Below, piece by piece: positions 17,539 to 25,931 of a DNA stretch of 64,000 nucleotides. The notes under the pieces are model-generated. The model did no database searches. It worked only from the letters and a program-made list of their open reading frames with translations, and had not been told where the DNA came from. The DNA is from Candidatus Jettenia caeni (GTDB lineage: Bacteria > Planctomycetota > Brocadiia > Brocadiales > Brocadiaceae), in NCBI GenBank assembly GCA_000296795.1, contig BAFH01000003.1:1178401-1242400 (forward strand), read 5' to 3'. Positions within the stretch are counted from its first letter, which is position 1. Every line of letters begins with the position of its first letter. The position numbers and the translations under genes are program-made.

Positions 17539-18641
17539 GGCTTTGTTGCACAAAGCCGGATAAATATCTGATATACTAAGAGAATAAGGGAAAGAGTACC
17601 ATAAATTATTTTGTAGGATAAGTATATCAGTATGAAGCAACAGAAACGGGACGTAAAGAAACTAGCAGGAACAGATAAAAGGCCGCTCCAAGAACAGAAA
17701 AAGAAGAAATCAAAGAAGGACTACCGGGTAAGAAACTGGTCAGAGTATACAGAGGCATTAAGACAAAGAGGGTCTCTTGATGTATGGATAGATGAGGGGG
17801 TACAAGAGAAATGGAATGCAGAGCCAACGGGCCAAAGAGGGTCTCCCCCTACGTATAGTGATCTGGCCATAACATCAACGCTTCAGTTGGGTATCGTATT
17901 TCATCAAAGACTTCGTCAAACAGAAGGATTAGTCAAATCACTGTTTCGGCTCATGAATATCCCTCTGAAGGTTCCTGATTATTCAACCCTGTCTCGAAGA
18001 GGTGAAACAGTGGGAATTTCTTTAGCGAAAGAGAAGAAAGAGAATCTGGTATTAGTCCTTGATAGCAGTGGGTTAAAGGTCTATGGGGAAGGGGAATGGA
18101 AGGTAAGACAGCATGGATATACCAAGAGAAGAACATGGAGAAAGATTCATTTGTCCATTACTCCTGATGGAGAGATAAGAGCACAAGAGCTTACCGAGAA
18201 TAGTACTGGTGATTCAGAGGTAGTAGATAAGCTTCTAAGCCAGGAAGAGTCAAGGATTGATACCTTTGCCGGTGATGGCTCCTATGATAAGAGGAAGGTC
18301 TATGAGAGTTGTAAGAGAAGAGGGATTCTCAGAATACTTATTCCTCCGAGGAAGGATGCAAAGATATGGCAGCATGGCAACTGCAGTACAGAGCCACATG
18401 TCCGAGATGAGACGATAAGGCATATCAGAAGAACTTCCCTAAGACAGTGGAAAGAGCGTGTTGGTTACCACGTCCGCTCTCTGGTTGAGAATGCGATATT
18501 TCGATTCAAAACCATCTTTGGCGATAGGCTTTATGCCAGAAATCTTGCTCAACAAAGAACAGAAGTAGGTATCAAGGCATCTGTTTTAAACCGTATTATG
18601 GCGAGGCAAAACAAACACTGTGGGAAATTGCAATAACTGGC
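17539..18641. mobile_element. IS903-type element (IS5 superfamily), right end degenerate
   Basis: The left end GGCTTTGTTGCACAAAGCC is both a typical terminal sequence and an 8+3+8 hairpin. At the right, TTGCAATAACTGGC (about 18628-18641) only partly matches its complement and overlaps the transposase stop. I see no clear target duplication, so the right boundary is approximate. Confidence 0.6.
17632..18636 (+). CDS. IS5-family transposase, IS903 group
   Basis: The N-terminal motif NWSEYTEALRQRGSLDVWID is characteristic of the IS903 group. Catalytic residues fit D in LVLDSSGLKVYGEGEW, D in FAGDGSYDKRKVY and E in RSLVENAIFRFKTIFG. At 334 residues it is full length and uninterrupted. It borders the late end of the prophage, whose last recognisable tail gene ends 163 bp away in the opposite orientation. 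Confidence 0.9.
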   Translation: MKQQKRDVKKLAGTDKRPLQEQKKKKSKKDYRVRNWSEYTEALRQRGSLDVWIDEGVQEKWNAEPTGQRGSPPTYSDLAITSTLQLGIVFHQRLRQTEGLVKSLFRLMNIPLKVPDYSTLSRRGETVGISLAKEKKENLVLVLDSSGLKVYGEGEWKVRQHGYTKRRTWRKIHLSITPDGEIRAQELTENSTGDSEVVDKLLSQEESRIDTFAGDGSYDKRKVYESCKRRGILRILIPPRKDAKIWQHGNCSTEPHVRDETIRHIRRTSLRQWKERVGYHVRSLVENAIFRFKTIFGDRLYARNLAQQRTEVGIKASVLNRIMARQNKHCGKLQ

Positions 18642-18652
18642 TTCGTTTTGCG

Positions 18653-18689
18653 GTTTGACTGTACCAACCATTGTTTGATACAGTCAAAC
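18653..18689. terminator. Inverted repeat at the late end of the prophage
   Basis: Arms GTTTGACTGTA and TACAGTCAAAC (11 bp, perfect) enclose a 15-nt loop. It may be a terminator of the tail operon or part of a transposon end; there is no strong T-run. The rest of 18690-18798 holds only a G-rich tract. Confidence 0.4.
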
Positions 18690-18798
18690 AGGATTTTGGG
18701 GGAAGTATTAAATTGGGGGCGGGGGGATGGTAAGGGGTTTGAATTGGCACTTGTATTGCTGTAGCTCAAATGAATGTATTACACAACAAGGAAAGTTG

Positions 18799-19185
18799 CT
18801 ACTCAATCAATAGTTCTATCGTCAGTGATTCCCTTTCGGTCATCACCGGGGCCGACTGGATATCATCACTGTTAATGATGCGAGCTGTGTATGTGGAGCC
18901 GTCTGTGTCGGTGAAGGTAAAATTATACTTTGATCCTATCACAATTCCCAGGAAGGTTAAGAAGTTCGTGTAGTCTGTTTTTGGTATGTTGCGGAAGTGG
19001 AGGGTAATAGTTGTCTTTGCTGCAATGCCTTTGTCGTATATATACACATCTCCGGCATCACTATAATCTTTCGGTTGTAAGTATTTCCTGGAACGGCTAT
19101 AATCGCCCACACCACTTGCAGGATTCCGGCTAAACTCCACGGAACCCGTTGGGGCCGATATTCGCTCAAATTTTATTTTTGCCAT
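18799..19185 (-). CDS. Distal tail protein, putative
   Basis: This 128-residue beta-rich protein is the last recognisable gene of the tail operon. Its start MAKIKFERISAPTGSVEF and a C-terminal stretch about ligand-free strands resemble small tail or tail-tip proteins by position only. The ATG (19185) lies 2 nt before the stop of the 36-residue gene, with GGAGG inside that gene's 3' end, so translation is coupled. Further tail genes expected in such phages are absent downstream. Confidence 0.5.
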   Translation of the reverse strand: MAKIKFERISAPTGSVEFSRNPASGVGDYSRSRKYLQPKDYSDAGDVYIYDKGIAAKTTITLHFRNIPKTDYTNFLTFLGIVIGSKYNFTFTDTDGSTYTARIINSDDIQSAPVMTERESLTIELLIE

Positions 19186-19187
19186 AC

Positions 19188-19298
19188 CTAACCTCCATAT
19201 TTCTTATAGAAATCCATAGCATTCCTGAAGTCACTGCGCACCATAAATGCAACCAAATCTATACCACTGTTTTTAAGGGTATTCAGATAATCATACAT
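19188..19298 (-). CDS. Small tail-operon protein, 36 residues
   Basis: The frame MYDYLNTLKNSGIDLVAF... ends in YKKYGG and uses codons like its neighbours. Its ATG follows the upstream TAA after 2 nt (TAACTATG), and its own end carries the ribosome site of the next gene. This tight packing supports a real gene. The function is unknown. Confidence 0.5.
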   Translation of the reverse strand: MYDYLNTLKNSGIDLVAFMVRSDFRNAMDFYKKYGG

Positions 19299-19300
19299 AG

Positions 19301-21625
19301 TTAATATGCTTTGGCTATGATGGTTATACGATCATTCCTTATATCCCTGCCGCTACCGGGATAGAAATTAACCTTCTGAACCTCAGTAAGTAAACTACTT
19401 TGTGGGACGATGGTTAGATCATCAGCAAACTCTACCTCGGCATTGTCCAGGAATACTTCCATCTCCAGCACCTTCTTGCGATCCTTGTAGCGGGTCAGGT
19501 AGAAATCCCGCACATGATCGGCCATGGCCTCAAGCGTAACGAAGTCAAAATAAAAGAGGTCTGGTCGTTCTTTTTCCCCATAGCGGGTAATACTAGTGCT
19601 GTTCGATGTGCCCGATACTGCTTTATAAGCATCTGTACCGGATTTAAGCCAGTCTCTCTGGTAATAGAGTCTGATTTTGTTGATCAGTTCCTCAACAGGC
19701 GATCTCCTTACTCTAAGCGTGGTCTTTGCATCGTCCTGCATGCGTATCATATTCGCTGTGATGCTTTTCTGTGACGAGAGGCTGTCTGGCCGAAGGGTAA
19801 GGACGGCCTTGCCTGCTGAAAATCGGAAATAACACCGGCACTGCCAGGCCATTAAAGCCAGCCATTCCTTTGCCCGTTTCCGCTCATTAATCAAGATTGA
19901 AAACTCATAACTATTCGTGGAGAAAAACGAGCCAACATCGGTTGAAAAGTCCGCATTTGCTATACCCAGATAGGTGTTGAGGAAATGCTTGAATATATGG
20001 TTCGGCCTCTTGATGAGCGAGTTAGCGGTTCCCGTGAATGTCCCGCTTGCATCGTCCTGATACCCGTCCACGTTAACGGTAACTACCTGGCCTATAACAG
20101 TATCAGCTGATGAATTCGAAGAGCTGGCCAGCCCAACCCCCGTAGCCGCAGAGGAGCCTGTTGAAGTTGTGTGTATCTCAAGCCACACCTCAAATACCTC
20201 ACACGTAAGCCCGTTATCGCCGTTTGCAAACATATTTACCGTGCTGCTTGAAGGCACAGAGGCGCCGATGTTAAATTTCTGGGTAACCGTAACGCCAGAG
20301 GTATTGATGTTCGTCCCGTGAAATTGTACATATGCAGGGGCATTTACTACGGTCTTGTGGGTAATACAAGCATACACGACCGAAGGCGTAGGGCCTGTAT
20401 AGCTCGGGTAGTATGCATTTATGGAACCTGTCCCGGAATTGCCATTGCTTGCCTGTTTGTATGAAGTTACATCAGACTGGTCGCGGATATTACTGATTGA
20501 TCCGGTTTCTACCCAGCCAGACGGCAGGCTATCAGTAGAATTGTTCGGGTAATAATTCTTTGTGGTGCTTGCTGTATGGCTATGGCTTCCTGTATCGATG
20601 TCGATATTTACCTGTTTTTTGATAACTGCCTTTGCCGAAAAAGCCACTACCGCCTTGCCTGGATAGCTTGCATGCTCGTCTCCCGACTGTCCCGTGTATG
20701 CAGTAAATCCGCTCGTTTGCCGTACCTCATCCACGTAAACACTACCAAGTGTTTTTACCGGATGATCGGCAATTAAATAGACGTATTCCGTGAGCACCTG
20801 AAAGCACGATGCCCCTTTATTGTGAGCCATCGCCGTTGTACTGTTATAGCCTCTTGCCCCTGAAGCGGCAAGGGTGAGGGAATTCCCCGATCTCGATGCT
20901 ATCCTTATCTGCTCATCATCAATCTGCACCGTAAACGCCCCGGAGGAAGGAAATTCTGAGGCGTCAGATAAATTCAATGTTCCCCCGTTTCCCGGGCTTG
21001 ATGCGGTAATATTAGCTACCATGCTGTCAACTGCCCCTGCCTTGACAGCATGGCATCTCACCCTCTTTGTCGGCCCGTATGCGATATTGCCGATCTTCCC
21101 AACTTCATCGGGATCTGCGTTCGGATAGCTACTGGCATCTATTACCGTGCCAATATACTTATCAAGCCGTACCGACTGATCAACAAACCTCACACTATAG
21201 ATAAGCTCATCAACTTTTTCAAAGTCTACAATATTCCCCATCCATACTTTTTGAGGCGCATCAGTTGAATCATCAAGACCCTTGAACCATAAATACAGCT
21301 CACAATCCGTTGTTTCGATATTATTTGCCGCAGTCCAGAGGATGGTGTCCATGTTCGGGCTGGCGTTAGGGTCATTTATCAGGTCTAGCGCAAAGTCGGA
21401 CACCTGTGAGATTGCCAGCTCGTTCGATATGCTTTCGTCAATTGCCCCCCAGCTTTTTACCCATGCAAGGGTCGTTATTCCTCCGTTCCAGGCAGGCAAG
21501 GAAAAGGCCTGATCTGACAGGTATTTTGTGCCTGAAGACGGGAACGGGCATTTCAATATCCACACGGGGCTGGCCCCGGTTTTTTTGTTTTTTTCAGTAG
21601 TAAAATTTGTGGGAAATGTCTTCAT
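19301..21625 (-). CDS. Large tail protein, probable tail hub or tip
   Basis: The 774-residue protein follows the tape measure directly; its ATG overlaps the tape-measure stop by one base (TAATG). The N-terminal 170 residues, including VWMGNIVDFEKVDEL and VRFVDQSVRLDKYIG, resemble the first domain of tail hub or distal tail proteins. A beta-rich central insert (about residues 180-480, rich in Ser, Thr and Gly) looks like added immunoglobulin-like or adhesive modules. The C-terminal part (about 530-774, RAKEWLALMAWQCRCYFRF) fits a hub. The role is inferred from position and composition. Confidence 0.65.
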   Translation of the reverse strand: MKTFPTNFTTEKNKKTGASPVWILKCPFPSSGTKYLSDQAFSLPAWNGGITTLAWVKSWGAIDESISNELAISQVSDFALDLINDPNASPNMDTILWTAANNIETTDCELYLWFKGLDDSTDAPQKVWMGNIVDFEKVDELIYSVRFVDQSVRLDKYIGTVIDASSYPNADPDEVGKIGNIAYGPTKRVRCHAVKAGAVDSMVANITASSPGNGGTLNLSDASEFPSSGAFTVQIDDEQIRIASRSGNSLTLAASGARGYNSTTAMAHNKGASCFQVLTEYVYLIADHPVKTLGSVYVDEVRQTSGFTAYTGQSGDEHASYPGKAVVAFSAKAVIKKQVNIDIDTGSHSHTASTTKNYYPNNSTDSLPSGWVETGSISNIRDQSDVTSYKQASNGNSGTGSINAYYPSYTGPTPSVVYACITHKTVVNAPAYVQFHGTNINTSGVTVTQKFNIGASVPSSSTVNMFANGDNGLTCEVFEVWLEIHTTSTGSSAATGVGLASSSNSSADTVIGQVVTVNVDGYQDDASGTFTGTANSLIKRPNHIFKHFLNTYLGIANADFSTDVGSFFSTNSYEFSILINERKRAKEWLALMAWQCRCYFRFSAGKAVLTLRPDSLSSQKSITANMIRMQDDAKTTLRVRRSPVEELINKIRLYYQRDWLKSGTDAYKAVSGTSNSTSITRYGEKERPDLFYFDFVTLEAMADHVRDFYLTRYKDRKKVLEMEVFLDNAEVEFADDLTIVPQSSLLTEVQKVNFYPGSGRDIRNDRITIIAKAY

Positions 21626-24600
21626 TATTGGAGATTTTTTAGCCTTCTGAGTTCTTCCTGGAGCGGTTTTACAATCTTTCTTGCAAGCATTGCCGGGCTG
21701 TCGGTTTCCCGCGCGGTGATTTCGATTTTTGGGATGTTGATGGTGATGTTTCTACCCGGCACAGATACAGGGTTTTGGGGCTGTGCCTGGGGTAGAGACG
21801 CACGGCCGTGCGTCTCTACGTTCTGGATGCGGTTGGGCCGGATTGGCTCTGTACGGACAACGGTATCGGGTCTGTAGAGGTTTTCTACGCGATACTGCAC
21901 GCTCTGGCTCGTTTCGTTTACCATATTGTTTTTATGAACATTTTCAGTATTGATAGCCCTGGTTTGCGATATATTTTCTGTGTTTTTAACGATGTTTTTT
22001 GTATTCTCAAAGATGTGGTTTTGATAGATGTTCTGTCTGCTCACCTCGGCAGGAGGAGGTGCAGGATTTTGTATTTCTACCTGACTATTCCCAGGATTTC
22101 CGACATTATTTTCCCTATCCCTAAAGGTGTTCTGGACGATATTCTTTACCTCCTCGAAGGTATGATTCTGGTAGATATTGTACCTGGCAGGTACCACGGC
22201 CTCGCCTTTGTGCAGCTCTGCTATCCTATCATCATCTATATACCGTGATCCTACGAAATACGATGGCAAGGCGCTTGTCCCTGAAAACGGCTGAAAACCA
22301 TTTCCTCCCGGTGCAGCTCCGGTCTGTACTGTCTGTATGAGAATGGTCTTACGCGTGACATCAGGTATGGAATTCATGAGCGATTTCACATCGTTCAGGG
22401 CTGTTAGTGCCTGCGATACGTCGATTATCAACACTAGTGATCGCAGGATATTTTGCAGATTCTCAGCGTCGGTCTTTATCATGCTGAGCTGGTTGAGCAC
22501 CTGAGAGGCATCCGCGCTGAGCCTCATGGTCTGCATGGCAGCGCCGAGCGAGAGTATTTCGCTTCTTACGAGCGATGCTGTAGAGGCTATCTGCATCAGG
22601 GACGCATTCAAGGAAGAGACAATCTCTTGCGACTGTCTGAGCTTTGATGTACCGATGTCGAATTGCGGCTTTGAGAGTTGGAACGGCTCTAGTTTGAAGT
22701 CTGGTAATTGAAAATTTGAGAACATGGACTGCATGTCCTGTGTGACGCTGGATTTCATCTGCGATATTTGTTCGGACAAGGGCGTGAAATTGGCCACAAT
22801 ATTTGGCCTTTCATCGCCGATAGAACCTATCATTTCCCTGATATCCTGTACCTTCTCCGAAATAGGCTTGATTTCAGAGCCTTCCCCATAGAACCTTACC
22901 ACCAAGGGCGTCTCAATCTCCCGCTTAATCGCCTGTATTGCCCCCATTGCCTGTGTGGTATCGATGGTAAGTTTCAGAGACGTCATCCTATCGCCAAGGT
23001 CTATAATCTCTGCCTTGTAGGATCCCAGCACCGCTTTTGCCTCAGCAATAGCATCTCGCAGGGTGGCTGCCCACGTCTGTGTTTGCTCGATCTCCTGCTG
23101 TTTTGCGGCTATCATTTTTTCTTGCTCCGTCACGATTTCCGACTGTGCAAGTTTGACCTGATCCAAGGCAGTCCGTGATGCATTTTGCAGGCTGATGTAT
23201 TCTTTGCCGTCCTCTACCACGGCATTGGCCGCACTCGCAGCGGCTTGCTGGTATTTCGCAAGGGCATCGATACGCGCCTGGCCGTTCAGAAGTAGGGCAG
23301 ACTGGTATTGTCCCTCTAGCGATCTTTGTGTGTCATAATATTTTTGCACCTCGGACTTGTTTTGATTGAATATCTTATCCTTGAGAGATTTTTCCAGGTC
23401 GGCATACCCCTGCCTTTGCTGGGATATCTGCGTCTCAAGGGCTAAAAGCTCCTGCGTCTTCCGCTTCTGCTCATCGATAGCGCTGGTATGGAGCGCGGTA
23501 AGGGTGTCGTAGTATTGCTGCCAGGCATCCAGTCTCGTGGATATCTGTGTTTTCTCTGCCGTAAGGACCGCTATTGCCTGGTTTTTCATATCTTCGGGAG
23601 ATGCGCCGGTGGCTTTCATCTGCTCGAAGATCGCCCGCTGGGCATTGGCTTGCTTTTTGTAGACCTCATCAACCGTTTCAAGGTACCCAGTTAGTACGGT
23701 TTTCAGGTTTGCTATCGTATTTTTCTGTGCCTCTTCGTACTGCCTTACGGCGATACGGTTCTTTTCCCATACTCCTGAGAAGTCAAATCCCTCTTTATCC
23801 CCTGCACCCTGCATTATGCCCTGTATCTCTTCCATGGATTTTTTCATCTCGTCCAGGTCCCGTGCGGGTATTTTCAAGTTCAGGGCAAACTCCGTCCCGG
23901 CAAATTTCAGGACGTCAATGCCAACCGATTCCACAACCTTGGAGTATTCTTGTAGTAATTTCACATTCTTTTCAATCGCCTTCCCCTTTTCCGCCTCGGC
24001 TTGCGCTGCCCTATCCGTGGCGCTTACAGCGTTTGTCTGCGCGGCCATCAATTCTTCCGAGCTTGCCGTTATGGCAGACATATTTTCCCAGGCTTGCTTG
24101 CCAAGGTCTTTCGTTGCCTCCCATGTCGTCATCATGGCCATTTTGAGTTCGTCGTATGCGCCGCTCGTGATGTGTACTGCATCGGTGACCCAGGTGAGCG
24201 CCATACCTATCCCCATAAACCCTGTCCCCACAAGCGCAATTGCACTGGCAAGTCCCTGGAAGAGTCCGTACAAGGCCAAGCCGCCCTTTACGATGAACGC
24301 CCCTACTTCTAGTCTGAGGTTGGCTACCGATGCGGTGAGTTGCTCCATCCGCTCTTTTGCCGTGAGCACGGAAAGATCATGCCGCTCCAGAGATTCCCTT
24401 CCCGCCTCAATCGTTGCATTGAGGACTGCCATTTTTTGTTCTTGTGAGGTTAGCTCGCTTGCAGATTTTCCCAGGCTCTGCGCCATCTTCCCATTTGCTT
24501 CTTCAAGCTTAATCACAATTCCCAGATTGTCCAGGAATAGAGGGCTTGCCCTGCCTATCCCAAGGGCAATACTATCAAACGCATCCTTAGCCGTTATCCC

Positions 24601-25086
24601 CATATCCCTGCTCTTTGCCCTGGCAATTGCCATGAGATCGCCCAGTTTTTCCACGGGAATGCCGAGCGAAATAGCCCGGTTTGTAGCCTCCACCAGGCTT
24701 TTGTTGTCAATAATCCCCCCGGAGAGTTCTTTTATACGGCTAAAGACCTGCTCCGCATCGTGCCCCATAGAGTTAACCATGGAGCGGAATGCGCTCATGG
24801 ATTGCTGGAATGATGCCGTTTGCTGGGCCATATCCCACGCCTTTGATATAGCAAGCCATGCCCCGGTGATAGCGGCTGATACGGATAGCCAGTGGGTTTT
24901 AATGAAGTTAAAGCCGGAGGTGATGTTTGTTTTCAGGGTATCAAATGCGGATGCTACAGCACTGCCGGTGCTTTTTCCTGAGTTTGCTATACCGCTGAAC
25001 GCCGATTTCGCCGATTCCTGGACGGCGCTGAATGCCTGTTTTGTGGCGTCCACGGCGGTTATCAGTAATTTGACTTCTGTTGCCAT
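21625..25086 (-). CDS. Tail tape measure protein
   Basis: At 1153 residues this is the longest phage gene and lies directly after the tail chaperone, the standard position. It is rich in Ala, Gln, Lys and Glu with long coiled-coil stretches (about residues 360-720) and hydrophobic segments near 45-65 and 270-310. If fully extended, 1153 residues would predict a tail of about 170 nm. Residues about 1090-1099 (VETHGRASL) are encoded by an in-frame copy of a dispersed palindrome. The ribosome site appears to come from a C-rich repeat inserted just upstream. Confidence 0.88.
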   Translation of the reverse strand: MATEVKLLITAVDATKQAFSAVQESAKSAFSGIANSGKSTGSAVASAFDTLKTNITSGFNFIKTHWLSVSAAITGAWLAISKAWDMAQQTASFQQSMSAFRSMVNSMGHDAEQVFSRIKELSGGIIDNKSLVEATNRAISLGIPVEKLGDLMAIARAKSRDMGITAKDAFDSIALGIGRASPLFLDNLGIVIKLEEANGKMAQSLGKSASELTSQEQKMAVLNATIEAGRESLERHDLSVLTAKERMEQLTASVANLRLEVGAFIVKGGLALYGLFQGLASAIALVGTGFMGIGMALTWVTDAVHITSGAYDELKMAMMTTWEATKDLGKQAWENMSAITASSEELMAAQTNAVSATDRAAQAEAEKGKAIEKNVKLLQEYSKVVESVGIDVLKFAGTEFALNLKIPARDLDEMKKSMEEIQGIMQGAGDKEGFDFSGVWEKNRIAVRQYEEAQKNTIANLKTVLTGYLETVDEVYKKQANAQRAIFEQMKATGASPEDMKNQAIAVLTAEKTQISTRLDAWQQYYDTLTALHTSAIDEQKRKTQELLALETQISQQRQGYADLEKSLKDKIFNQNKSEVQKYYDTQRSLEGQYQSALLLNGQARIDALAKYQQAAASAANAVVEDGKEYISLQNASRTALDQVKLAQSEIVTEQEKMIAAKQQEIEQTQTWAATLRDAIAEAKAVLGSYKAEIIDLGDRMTSLKLTIDTTQAMGAIQAIKREIETPLVVRFYGEGSEIKPISEKVQDIREMIGSIGDERPNIVANFTPLSEQISQMKSSVTQDMQSMFSNFQLPDFKLEPFQLSKPQFDIGTSKLRQSQEIVSSLNASLMQIASTASLVRSEILSLGAAMQTMRLSADASQVLNQLSMIKTDAENLQNILRSLVLIIDVSQALTALNDVKSLMNSIPDVTRKTILIQTVQTGAAPGGNGFQPFSGTSALPSYFVGSRYIDDDRIAELHKGEAVVPARYNIYQNHTFEEVKNIVQNTFRDRENNVGNPGNSQVEIQNPAPPPAEVSRQNIYQNHIFENTKNIVKNTENISQTRAINTENVHKNNMVNETSQSVQYRVENLYRPDTVVRTEPIRPNRIQNVETHGRASLPQAQPQNPVSVPGRNITINIPKIEITARETDSPAMLARKIVKPLQEELRRLKNLQ
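21792..21819. repeat. GTAGAGACGCACGG palindrome inside the tape measure gene
   Basis: This is a perfect 28-bp palindrome (14+14). It is read in frame as VETHGRASL within the tape measure C-terminus. Other copies lie at 27286, 33334 and 43174. Confidence 0.85.
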
Positions 25087-25087
25087 C

Positions 25088-25130
25088 TTTTGGTAATCCC
25101 CCTTGGCCCCCCTTTGGAAAAGGGGGAAAT
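25088..25130. repeat. C-run/G-run palindrome before the tape measure gene
   Basis: On the plus strand TAATCCCCCTTGGCCCCCC is followed by an A/T core and AAAGGGGG. It belongs to a family found throughout the prophage gaps and in host gaps (3840, 9541). Confidence 0.7.
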
Positions 25131-25142
25131 AATGAGGTTCGT

Positions 25143-25813
25143 CTAATTTTCATTCTTTGGTTGATTTTTTCTTACTTCAGCTTCAACGATAGCAAGGTAT
25201 TCAATGTCTTCTTTCTGTGCCTCACACATGCTGAGTATGGTGCCGGGATCTACCAGATCATGCAAGGATTTCAGCAGGGTGTGCATTTCCATAACCTTCT
25301 GACCTCGTTGGGTCAGTGCAGGTATCAGGCATCCTTTGCCTTCTACCTCGCAGTCCGGGGTGGCATCGTCCACCGTCTGCATGTCCCGGCATGCCTCGCA
25401 ACTCACACCAGGGTAGTCTAGCTTTGCCCTGATGTGGTCGAGGAGTTTTTTGCGGTCTTCTCCTTTTCTTGCTGCATGAGGGTTTCGAGGTCTACACATG
25501 CTTCGTTGACGAACCGGCTGAAGGCGTTCCATTTAGTCATCATAAGGTCAATGTTTTCCGGGGTGCAGGGGAACGGCTGCCCGTCCATGGTGAAGCCTTT
25601 CCAGTCCTTCACCGCTGCACGGCCTAGTAGTTTGTCGGCCTCTACGGAATCGAATTCCTCAGCTTTTTGATGGTTCTTGTAGGTGATTCTTTTGGCTTTT
25701 GTGTATATTTTTTGCAGCTCTTCTCTGCTGATATACTGAATGAGTACTTCGGTATCTTCGCTGAATGGTACCCAGACTTGTAATGCATCTTTTTTTAGTG
25801 CGCTGATATCCAT
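25143..25813 (-). CDS. Tail assembly chaperone, long form by -1 frameshift
   Basis: Two overlapping frames just upstream of the tape measure gene behave like lambda G and GT. The short product (131 residues, 25418-25813) is read in frame 0. A slippery heptamer at 25445-25451 would allow a -1 shift after codon 123, giving a 223-residue fusion that continues LLDHIRAKLDYPG and ends NQPKNEN. The extension has a Cys cluster (SCEAC, then DCEVEGKGC). Such fusions help the tape measure and tail tube assemble and are absent from the virion. AAGGAG precedes the ATG at 25813. Confidence 0.8.
25418..25813 (-). CDS. Tail assembly chaperone, short form
   Basis: The 131-residue frame-0 product starts MDISALKKDALQVWVPF and stops 30 nt after the slippery heptamer. 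It is predicted to be the abundant partner of the frameshifted long form. Family identity is inferred from position between tail tube and tape measure and from the frameshift arrangement. Confidence 0.78.
   Translation of the reverse strand: MDISALKKDALQVWVPFSEDTEVLIQYISREELQKIYTKAKRITYKNHQKAEEFDSVEADKLLGRAAVKDWKGFTMDGQPFPCTPENIDLMMTKWNAFSRFVNEACVDLETLMQQEKEKTAKNSSTTSGQS
25445..25451 (-). promoter_or_regulatory. Slippery heptamer A AAA AAC for -1 frameshifting
   Basis: On the minus strand, codons GCA AAA AAC place the heptamer exactly in the X XXY YYZ register. The -1 frame downstream is open for 100 codons. Confidence 0.82.
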
Positions 25814-25844
25814 GATTTCTCCTTATCGTATTTGCTATTTTTAA

Positions 25845-25920
25845 TCCCCCCTGCCCCCTTTAGAAAAGGGGGAGATTCATCGCAGGGACACGGTACTCCG
25901 TGTCCCTGCAAGGGGGTTTA
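25845..25920. repeat. C-run palindrome plus GGGACACGG palindrome
   Basis: AATCCCCCCTGCCCCC pairs with AAAAGGGGGAGATT, followed by CGCAGGGACACGG ... CCGTGTCCCTGC. Two repeat families are adjacent in the gap before the chaperone gene. Confidence 0.65.
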
Positions 25921-25931
25921 TCACATTCCTG

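Noticed and set aside
18690-18798. Phage right end with Mu-type terminal repeats
   Set aside because: I could not find sequence shared with the 57.6-57.9 kb region or a 5-bp target duplication by eye.
23816-25096. Long open frame on the plus strand opposite the tape measure gene
   Set aside because: Composition (Ser, Ala, Ile rich) and lack of ribosome site fit an antisense shadow of the coiled-coil tape measure gene.
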